From: Nocardia sp. CC227C
GTDB taxonomy: Bacteria > Actinomycetota > Actinomycetes > Mycobacteriales > Mycobacteriaceae
Assembly: GCF_030767025.1 (NCBI RefSeq)
Contig: NZ_JASITE010000009.1
Span: 1 to 64,000 of the forward strand
Direction of reading: 5' to 3'
DNA: 64,000 nucleotides
Under the pieces are notes generated by a model. That model was not told the DNA's origin and searched no databases. It worked only from the letters and a program-made list of their open reading frames with translations. The translations under genes were made by a program, and so were the position numbers. Shown here piece by piece: positions 58,099-64,000 of the stretch (positions are counted from its first letter, which is position 1; every line of letters starts with the position of its first letter).

Positions 58099-58874
58099 CA
58101 GGCGTGCACCGCCGAGTCCATCTCCCACGGGGCCTGCGGGAGGACCTTGCCGGTTTCCAGCAGGGATTTGAGGTTGGCGATCACCGACGGCCAGCCGCGC
58201 GAGATACCTCGGCGCATTTGTTCGTTCGGCAGGTTCTCGTGGGTGACGGTGAGTCGGACGATATCCCGGTAGGACTCGATCAGGAAGGTGACCACGGACG
58301 GCGAGCGGTCCTCCTCGGGAGAATCCTCGAAGGTGACGGCCAGCTTGGTGGGCGGTTCGGCCTCGAGCACCTTGCCGACGACGTCGATAGTGCCGGAGCC
58401 GTCGGCGCGGCGGTGCTCCCAGGGCGAGCCGGGCTGCCAGTCGGACACATTCTCGTGGAACCAGTACTGGGCGGTCAGGTCGGAGTCGGTCAGCGCCTTC
58501 CACACCTGCTCGGCGCTGGCGTGAATATAGGTGACGTAGACGTAGCTTGGCACGGTGGTGGTCATGGCGTATTCCTCTGCCTGGTTCTTGATGGCGCGCA
58601 GGGCATCCAGTCGGGGACGATCGAAGCCGGAGATCCAGCGCTGTTCGATGTCGTGAATCGGTGTGGGATTGATGTAGTGCACTCGCTCACGACCGCGCCG
58701 CAGCACGGTCACCAGCCCGGCCCGCTCGAGAATGTCGAGATGCTGGGTCAATGACTGCCGGGCCATATCGACCCGCTCGCACAGCTCGCGCAGCGTCTGG
58801 CCGTTGCGCTCCCGCAGCCGGTCCAGCAGCAGTCGACGGGTGCCGTCGGCCAGCGCCTTGAACACCGTGTCCAT
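58098..58874 (-). CDS. ArsR-type HTH fused to an SRPBCC (AHSA1-like) domain
   Basis: The protein has 258 residues from the ATG at 58874. Residues 1-100 are an ArsR winged helix (MDTVFKALADGTRRLLLDRL, MARQSLTQHLDILERAGLVT). Residues about 105-245 are an AHSA1-type SRPBCC domain (YVYVTYIHASAEQVWKALTD). These two are usually encoded as neighbouring genes; here they are one frame. An internal ATG at 58565 (MTTTVPSYVY) has AGAGGA upstream, so a free SRPBCC protein may also be made. The promoter has an operator between -35 and -10, which suggests autoregulation. Confidence 0.82.
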   Translation of the reverse strand: MDTVFKALADGTRRLLLDRLRERNGQTLRELCERVDMARQSLTQHLDILERAGLVTVLRRGRERVHYINPTPIHDIEQRWISGFDRPRLDALRAIKNQAEEYAMTTTVPSYVYVTYIHASAEQVWKALTDSDLTAQYWFHENVSDWQPGSPWEHRRADGSGTIDVVGKVLEAEPPTKLAVTFEDSPEEDRSPSVVTFLIESYRDIVRLTVTHENLPNEQMRRGISRGWPSVIANLKSLLETGKVLPQAPWEMDSAVHA

Positions 58875-58898
58875 GTCGGGGTCGGATCGCACGCCGAA

Positions 58899-58928
58899 AT
58901 TATGCAGGTATTTGCCTGCATATGTCAA
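58899..58928 (-). promoter_or_regulatory. Promoter with a palindromic operator in the spacer
   Basis: On the minus strand, TTGACA (plus-strand 58923-58928), 18 bases, CATAAT (58899-58904). The inverted repeat TATGCAGG-TATTTG-CCTGCATA (58901-58922) fills the spacer, so ArsR binding would block polymerase. Confidence 0.78.
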
Positions 58929-59170
58929 CACGTCGCAGTGCCGACCCGTGGATCGGCTCCAGTCATTGGCTCTGCGGTGGCGAGGACAGCTTCAGTACTG
59001 CTTCCCAGCACTCGAGTCGCCGCGCGGCCTCGGGCGGTGAGGCAGGCCAACTTGGCGCGGCCGTCGCCGGGGTCGTCGATGCGGGTGACATAACCGGCAC
59101 GCTCGAGCGTTCCGATGACCTGCGCTGAGGGGATGTCAGCGGTGTGCTTGCCCCTATTCGTGGGCTTCAC
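58925..59170 (-). pseudogene. MarR-family C-terminal fragment
   Basis: The translated segment GTLERAGYVTRIDDPGDGRA followed by KLACLTARGRAATRVL is the wing and following helix of a MarR regulator. The DNA-binding helices upstream are missing and the ORF start (MKPTNRGKHTAD) is not MarR-like. It overlaps the ArsR promoter. Probably a truncated relic. Confidence 0.6.
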
Positions 59171-59820
59171 CCATACGCCACGTTCACACCAGCGTCTGCG
59201 ACCGGGTAGATCCCGTCATCATCGGCAATGTCGTCACTCACCTACGATGCGAAATCTGCCCGCGGACTTTCGCCGCTTCTGTGTAATCTTTGTCCGATCT
59301 ATCGCCCTTGAACTACCCCGGAGTGTCGGGAAGCTTCAACCTCTATGAAGGAGATCCTGGCTGCGGAGCCACGCCGAGATCAAGACCGCAGCCTCGCCTG
59401 GCTCCGGATCGGCTTTGATCATCGAGCTCCAACGCTGAGCTTCGGCGGTAGTCGGCAGAAATCCGACCAGCAACGCAGGAAGGAGCAGGCGCCGGGCAAG
59501 CAGTTCCTGAGCAGACGTTGTCTGTGGTCGGCGCACCACCGAGACATTGACTCGAACGGCATGCTCGTTCCCGGGCGGAGCACCTGGGCGATCAGTCTCA
59601 ACCGCGGCGTAGCGAAACCCATGAGCGATATTGCACGACGATGATGCCATCGACGAGGGCGCGACATCGGTTACAGTCAGGCGCTCCGCCATATTCGAAG
59701 CCGTTACATTCCTCGCACTCAACCAATGTGGCACCGACAGCGGGGCGCATGCCAATGGGTCACATCACTACCGGTGCCAGCGAATCGATCTTCTTCGGGG
59801 ACCAACAGGGTATTCCCGAA
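59171..59820. other. Gene-poor stretch, about 650 bp
   Basis: Overlapping ORFs on both strands (59336-59755 minus, 59345-59644 plus) are the only long frames. Neither shows a family motif, ribosome-binding site or clear codon bias, so neither is called. The sequence is less GC-rich than the gene blocks and probably decayed. Confidence 0.5.
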
Positions 59821-60594
59821 TCACCTGGGCAGTTCAGGCGATAATTTCCGGACAGCGGTCCGCAGCTCCGCCAAGCCTGCGCGATAGAAGCGGGGGCCAT
59901 AGGAGACTCGTGCTACGCCCAGGTCGCGAAGGCCGTCCAGGCTCAGGAGCTCACCAGTATTGGCGTTGACCGGAGCAGCGGATTCCGCGACGACGGCGGC
60001 AATCTCCTGCGGGTGGCGGGCTCCGATCGGGTAGACACAGTCCGCGCCAGCTTCCAGGTACAGGCGAGCCCGGCGGATGGCTTCGGGCAGGCGGTCCGGC
60101 TCCGGAATTCCCGAGGTGGGCAGGAAAGTGTCGATGCGGGCATTGATAACAATCGGCACACCCGCGTCATCGGCGGCGGCTCGGATGGCGGCGAGCCGCC
60201 TAGCCTGAATGGGCGCCTCGGCCAGACCGCCTGCCCGGTGGTCGGTGTCCTCCAGGTTGCAGCCGACGATGCCGATCGCGAGTAGGCGGTCCACGAATTC
60301 GCGTGGCGGCATTCCGTATCCGGCTTCGGCGTCCATGGAGACCGGGATCGATACCGCGCGGGCGATCCTTCCGGCGGCCGCGAACATCTCCGGCCAGGGT
60401 GCGCCCTCGCCGTCGCGATAGCCCAGCATCGCCGCGATAGCGGCGCTGGTGGTGGCGATCGCGGGAAATCCCGCCTCGGCCACAGTAATCGCGCTGGCCG
60501 CGTCCCACACATTGGGCAGCACGAGCATGTCACCGTGATGGAGGTCGCGGAGCGTGTCGGCGCGGGTCTTCAGTACGTTCGGCTGGATGGACAT
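59821..60594 (-). CDS. Isocitrate lyase/PEP mutase superfamily protein
   Basis: The 257-residue TIM-barrel protein has PNVWDAASAITVAEAGFPAI at the start, SMDAEAGYG (metal-binding Asp) and GCNLEDTDH. These match the short PEP-mutase/ICL-like family (PEP phosphonomutase, carboxyvinyl-carboxyphosphonate mutase, 2-methylisocitrate lyase-like). The catalytic Cys of true isocitrate lyase (KKCGH) is absent, so its reaction is likely C-C or P-C bond cleavage of another acid. AGGAG precedes the ATG. It is in the same direction as the HxlR gene upstream, about 60 bases away. Confidence 0.85.
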   Translation of the reverse strand: MSIQPNVLKTRADTLRDLHHGDMLVLPNVWDAASAITVAEAGFPAIATTSAAIAAMLGYRDGEGAPWPEMFAAAGRIARAVSIPVSMDAEAGYGMPPREFVDRLLAIGIVGCNLEDTDHRAGGLAEAPIQARRLAAIRAAADDAGVPIVINARIDTFLPTSGIPEPDRLPEAIRRARLYLEAGADCVYPIGARHPQEIAAVVAESAAPVNANTGELLSLDGLRDLGVARVSYGPRFYRAGLAELRTAVRKLSPELPR

Positions 60595-60656
60595 CGGTCT
60601 CCTCTGATCAACAGGCTCGAGTTCGGTGGCCGAGCGCGACCGGGCTGTCGCCGAGG

Positions 60657-61133
60657 TCAGAGCCGTCCCGTTATCCGGCCCGGGGGCATACCGGGGCCGA
60701 TCACCGCTTTGACCTGGCTCGGGTCATCTACTCGGCCACAGTGGACGCACACTGTCTGCGCGGTGATTCCGGCTCCGCACACGGAATGGGTATAGAGAAT
60801 CGGCGGCTCGCCATCGGCCGCCCACCGATCCCCCCACTCGGTCAGCGCGATCAGCGCAGGAGCGAGGGCGCGCCCCTTGTCGGTCAGCAGGTACTCGTAC
60901 AGATCGGGATGCTCGGAGTACTTGTGGCGGCGCATGATTCCGGTCTCGACGAAGCTGTCGAGCCGGACCTTGAGCACGTTGGTTGCGATACCGAGCCTGC
61001 GTTGAAAATCGCTGTACCGCGTCGCTCCCACGAAGAGAGCGTCGCGAACGATCAGCAGGCTCCAGCGTTCGCCGATCACTTCGAGCGCTCGCGCGATCGA
61101 GCACACCTGCGATTCGTACGCCTTTCCCAGCAT
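60657..61133 (-). CDS. HxlR family regulator with C-terminal cysteine motif
   Basis: The 158-residue protein has a HxlR winged helix (CSIARALEVIGERWSLLIVR, RYSDFQRRLGIATNVLKVRL, DLYEYLLTDKGRAL). A C-terminal CGAGITAQTVCVHCG segment could bind metal or sense redox. It starts at the ATG 61133; a TTG at 61142 is in frame. It is divergent from an SDR, with two near-identical palindromes between. Confidence 0.87.
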   Translation of the reverse strand: MLGKAYESQVCSIARALEVIGERWSLLIVRDALFVGATRYSDFQRRLGIATNVLKVRLDSFVETGIMRRHKYSEHPDLYEYLLTDKGRALAPALIALTEWGDRWAADGEPPILYTHSVCGAGITAQTVCVHCGRVDDPSQVKAVIGPGMPPGRITGRL

Positions 61134-61154
61134 GTCAGCCAATTTACCAGATGA

Positions 61155-61201
61155 CTTGCATCATGCAAGCTGCGACGGCTACATTTCTTGCATGATGCAA
61201 G
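61155..61201. promoter_or_regulatory. Twin palindromic operators between HxlR and SDR
   Basis: CTTGCAT-C-ATGCAAG at 61155-61169 and CTTGCAT-G-ATGCAAG at 61187-61201, both followed by CTGC. The centres are 32 bases apart, about three helical turns, so bound dimers would face the same side of the DNA. Confidence 0.8.
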
Positions 61202-61262
61202 CTGCACGGACACCCGCCCGGCAACCGCATCACTCGGAAAGACGATCACCTGGAGGACCGAT

Positions 61263-62075
61263 ATGAGCGGATCACTGCTGGACGGTAAGAGCGCGGTCAT
61301 CTATGGCGGCGGCGGCGCGATCGGCGGCGCGATCGCTCGAACATTCGCCAGGGAAGGCGCGCGGATCTTCCTCGCCGGACGGACACGGGCGAAGCTCGAG
61401 GCCGTGGCATACGAGATCACCGACGCAGGCGGAAGCGTCGAGATCGCGCAGCTCGACGTTCTCGATCAACACGCCGTTGAGAAGCATGCCGAAGAGGTCG
61501 CAGCGACAGCTGGCGGTATCGACGTCGCCATCAACGCGGTCAGCGTCATGCACGACCAAGGAACCCCGCTGGCGCACCTGTCACTGGAGGACTTCATGCG
61601 ACCGATCGACGGCTTCTTGCGGACGCTTTTCATAACGAGCAAAGCCGTAGCACCGCACATGGGCCACCGCCGCCCCGGTGTCATCCTGACCTTGTCGGAA
61701 CCCGGTTCCAAACTAGCGGTCGGCGGCATCCTGGGACACAGCGTGAGCGCCGCCGGCAAAGAGGCTTTCACTCGCGTCCTGGCGGCAGAGTTGGCGCCCA
61801 ACAACATTCGAGTCATCGGCATCCGCCCACACGCGATCGTCGACGCACCAGCGGCGGGGTCCTACACCAAGGACCTCTTCCGACCCGGCGCGGAAGCCGC
61901 CGGGCAGTCGATTCGGAAATTCCTTGAGGACGGCGGCATGGTGCAGGGCACACTGCTGAAACGCCTGCCGACGCTGTCGGAAGTCGCCGAGACGGCCGCG
62001 TTCCTGGCGTCGGACCGCACCCGAACCATGACCGGAACAATCGCCAACCTGTCGGCTGGCGCACTCGTCGACTGA
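61263..62075 (+). CDS. Atypical short-chain dehydrogenase lacking the catalytic tyrosine
   Basis: The protein has 270 residues from an ATG with GGAGG. It has a Rossmann motif (YGGGGAIGGAIA) and NAVS motif. At the active site, where YxxxK is expected, it reads SVSAAGKEAFTR: Ser takes the place of Tyr. The overall fold and the C-terminal substrate loop are intact, so the protein may bind NAD(P) but be inactive, act through another residue, or be a divergent enoyl-reductase-like enzyme. Divergent from and probably controlled by the HxlR regulator. Confidence 0.82.
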   Translation: MSGSLLDGKSAVIYGGGGAIGGAIARTFAREGARIFLAGRTRAKLEAVAYEITDAGGSVEIAQLDVLDQHAVEKHAEEVAATAGGIDVAINAVSVMHDQGTPLAHLSLEDFMRPIDGFLRTLFITSKAVAPHMGHRRPGVILTLSEPGSKLAVGGILGHSVSAAGKEAFTRVLAAELAPNNIRVIGIRPHAIVDAPAAGSYTKDLFRPGAEAAGQSIRKFLEDGGMVQGTLLKRLPTLSEVAETAAFLASDRTRTMTGTIANLSAGALVD

Positions 62076-62353
62076 ACTGCCGGGCGTATCGCACCGCCCG
62101 GCCTGCGGTCGCGGTATGAGCGAAGGAGCTGGCGCACGACCGAGTTGCCAGCGGTCGCCCTCATTGTGGACTCCTCAGCCCCGCGTCGCCCAATGTCCAA
62201 CACGGAAACCAGAAACTGGGTCGCGCCCCGAACGAAAATCCAGGGCAGACCACGGTCGGAAACCAACCGGTGGGGCACCGGTTGACATGGCACGCGATCG
62301 TTCAGCAGTCCCCTGTGGACGTGACAAGATCCCGAGGACCGGTTCGAACAGAG
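62076..62353. other. Intergenic region
   Basis: No recognisable gene or repeat. The frame of the downstream kinase-like gene is open from a GTG at 62270, but the upstream 28 residues look non-coding. Confidence 0.45.
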
Positions 62354-63103
62354 GTGAACAACCCACTCGCTCGGCTGCTCACCACGATCGCCCACGGCCT
62401 GGCCGAGAGTATCCAGGAGCTGTCCAAGGGCTACCACAGCTTGGGATTCGCTCGAACAACCGAGCACGCCGCCCGGAGGCTTGCCGACGTCGACAGGATC
62501 GGACTTCCGCATTTCGAGCCGAGCCCGACGGAAGTCGCGGCACGAAGGCTCGATGGTGACGTGAAACCACTCGGGGGAGGAGTCAGCGCAACCTTCCTCG
62601 GGCGTTCGGCGGGTGGAGCCCGCAGTGTCTACAAATCGGGTCACCTCGAGACGCTACCGGGCGTGTTCCCCGATCTTCCGCTGCGCTTCGGCATTCCGCG
62701 CGGGGCCGGACACCTCGCCTCCCAGATCTGGGCGTATTCCACCCCGAGCCACCCCAAGGCCGCTCAGCTGCGGCTGCCACGCGAGGACTGGTGGAAGAAG
62801 AAGACCATGGACGAGTTGCGGCGTCTGAACGACCGCTACCCGAAGATCCAACGCGAGCAGATGGCGGTCCTGGACTACGTCATCGGCAACACCGATCGTC
62901 ACTGGGGCAACTACCGCACCGGCCGCGACGGCGCCATCGTGGCCATCGACCACGGCCTGTCGTTTCCGGAAGCACCCGATTCGCGTTCCGGCATTCGCTC
63001 CGACTTCGTCAAGGAGTTCCGCAACATCGCCCTGAGCGAGGAAATGATGACGAAGGTCGAAGCGGTCGACCTAGCTAGTGGGGTCTGCCAGCTCCAGCCG
63101 TAG
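62354..63103 (+). CDS. PI-kinase/HipA-like fold protein, probably shortened
   Basis: The protein has 249 residues from a GTG at 62354 (62270 is an alternative). The catalytic-loop-like motif AVLDYVIGNTDRHWGN and metal motif AIDHGLSFP (D-x-G) are those of the actinobacterial phosphatidylinositol-kinase-like family. The N-lobe Lys region (ARSVYKSGH) is present. The segment between lysine and catalytic loop is short, and the C-terminus ends abruptly next to an IS630 remnant (VDLASGVCQLQP), so the protein may be truncated. Function unknown. Confidence 0.6.
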   Translation: MNNPLARLLTTIAHGLAESIQELSKGYHSLGFARTTEHAARRLADVDRIGLPHFEPSPTEVAARRLDGDVKPLGGGVSATFLGRSAGGARSVYKSGHLETLPGVFPDLPLRFGIPRGAGHLASQIWAYSTPSHPKAAQLRLPREDWWKKKTMDELRRLNDRYPKIQREQMAVLDYVIGNTDRHWGNYRTGRDGAIVAIDHGLSFPEAPDSRSGIRSDFVKEFRNIALSEEMMTKVEAVDLASGVCQLQP

Positions 63104-63440
63104 GCAGCAGCGATACCTCTTTGAGCCTGTCGAAGATGCGGGAACGGCGGCCGAACACGGTCTTGATCCTGGCCTGAGTCCAGCGCTGGACGGGACAGCC
63201 GTGCACGAGCGCACCCTTGGCCAACTCCTCTTCGAGCAACCGCGAACTGCTCGATGGACAGCCACGGAAGCGGGGCGGCCCCACGGACCGCAACGCCGTG
63301 GGACCACCGGCGTCGAAGTCACGCTGCCAACCCGATCGCCCTCGCGTACTGCACTCTCCTGGCGTACCGCACCACACCCCGACCAGTTCCGAGCCTCGCG
63401 ATACAGCGACTTCGATCTCGAGTATGCCGAATGATTCCAT
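63075..63440 (-). pseudogene. IS630-family transposase N-terminal remnant
   Basis: On the minus strand, GGPTALRSVGPPRF, LEEELAKGALVHG and QRWTQARIKTVFGRR match the N-terminal winged HTH region of IS630-type transposases (consensus like ALRSxGPP...LEAELARGPxAHG...QRWTLARIxxLIxRR). The DDE catalytic part is absent and no terminal repeats were found. It overlaps the 3' end of the kinase-like gene and may have truncated it. Confidence 0.65.
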
Positions 63441-63710
63441 TCACTGAGGACGGGGCTCTGCGGCACACCGGACTTTGCAGCCAACTAGGTAGGTGGCCCG
63501 TATAGGTAGGCGCGTAGGTAGAGGTTGCACAGGCACGGATGCGAGCCGTTTCTGATTACCCAATGATTACTGCTCGTCAGCTAACGGAGAGCGATCGACC
63601 ATCTCGTTGATCTGCCCAACGCTGATCAATAGGGTCTCCACGAAACCCGGGTAGAACAATAGCTATACCAGTGCACCAGCATCGATTCTTCACAGCATTG
63701 ACAGGCGACC
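63441..63710. other. AT-richer intergenic region before the dioxygenase gene
   Basis: A cluster of TAGGTAGG-like direct repeats occurs at about 63484-63522. Otherwise there are no genes. The composition differs from the rest of the window. It probably contains the promoter of the following gene, but no clear -35/-10 pair was assigned. Confidence 0.5.
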
Positions 63711-64000
63711 ATGAATGATTACTCGCAACCTATTTTGAATGGCTTCGGCGACACGGATTATGCGCGATATATGCGGACTGGTGAGCTGCTGGCATTGCAG
63801 CGTGGCCCCGACGATGTCGTGCACCACGACGAGATCATGTTTCAGACGGTTCATCAGGTCACCGAGCTGTGGCTGAAGCTCGCCGACATCGAGCTTCGCC
63901 GTGCGATGACCGCGATCGATGACCGTGATCTGCGCTACGCGCACGCGTTGTTGCGGCGTGCGGTCACGGCGGTCGGCTTCGTGACCGCCGAACTGAGCAT
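63711..64000 (+). CDS. Tryptophan 2,3-dioxygenase, N-terminal part
   Basis: The gene runs off the window (96 codons seen). The N-terminus YARYMRTGELLALQ, then HHDEIMFQTVHQVTELWLKL, is the tryptophan 2,3-dioxygenase family start. His48 corresponds to the substrate-interacting His of the conserved HQxxELW motif. The enzyme opens the indole ring of tryptophan to N-formylkynurenine with a heme. It could be catabolic or the first step of a kynurenine-derived natural product. The downstream sequence would decide. Confidence 0.88.
   Translation, partial: MNDYSQPILNGFGDTDYARYMRTGELLALQRGPDDVVHHDEIMFQTVHQVTELWLKLADIELRRAMTAIDDRDLRYAHALLRRAVTAVGFVTAELS

Noticed and set aside
59336..59755. 139-codon minus-strand ORF and an opposing plus-strand ORF
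   Set aside because: Neither has a motif, a binding site or convincing codon bias, so neither was called a gene.

Overview
The window is high-GC actinomycete DNA. The gene content fits Nocardia or a close relative in the mycolate-producing Mycobacteriales: a complete mce lipid-import operon, a wax-ester synthase, a fatty acyl-CoA reductase of the mycobacterial AcrA1 type, an alkane hydroxylase operon, a 13E12-type HNH nuclease, a UsfX/UsfY-like sigma-F locus and XRE-DUF397-methyltransferase clusters. The genus is inferred from content, not from a marker gene.

Layout. 1-9.5 kb: the end of an HNH nuclease, an SDR and an amidohydrolase, then lipid genes (acyl-CoA reductase, a frameshifted cutinase, wax-ester synthase, hydrolase), a bacterial expansin and a zinc alcohol dehydrogenase. 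10.9-20.5 kb: a minus-strand mce operon (yrbEA, yrbEB, mceA to mceF, one Mam gene, two TetR genes) behind a promoter that overlaps a perfect palindrome. 20.6-25.5 kb: a lipase-like hydrolase with a duplicated 3' end, then alkB, two rubredoxins and rubredoxin reductase, divergent from a TetR gene. 25.6-34.2 kb: an MFS transporter fused to beta-sandwich domains, a bacterial NO synthase, an AarF-type kinase, an acyl-CoA carboxylase beta subunit and a secreted lipase.

34.4-42.7 kb is a general-stress island. It holds a SigF/SigB-type sigma factor, its RsbW-like anti-sigma factor and a STAS antagonist, with CsbD, ChaB, DUF6328, a lone Rieske domain, a nucleotidyltransferase-BON fusion, a metallophosphoesterase, a glycosyltransferase and UsfY. 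Seven sequences of the form GNTT-N15-GGGTAN (one GGGCAT) lie in front of these genes, plus one weaker match (GAAT). In several, the predicted ATG starts exactly 9 bases after the -10 box, which suggests leaderless transcripts. The local sigma factor therefore probably controls most of the island.

43-47.5 kb is an XRE/DUF5753-DUF397-methyltransferase cluster. Two copies of one palindromic promoter precede two unrelated small ORFs. 47.7-54 kb carries HxlR/SDR, a pair of MpaB-like (DUF2236) oxygenases with a TetR gene, and an HpnE-like FAD enzyme. From about 54 kb to the end the DNA is more broken: an MFS/hypothetical chimera, a large NB-ARC-LuxR regulator, an ArsR-SRPBCC fusion, a MarR fragment, an HxlR/SDR pair with twin operators, a PI-kinase-like protein, an IS630 remnant and the start of a tryptophan 2,3-dioxygenase.

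Five apparent one-base deletions, four of them clearly supported, break otherwise sensible genes. All lie in short homopolymer runs, so sequencing error should be excluded before these genes are called dead.
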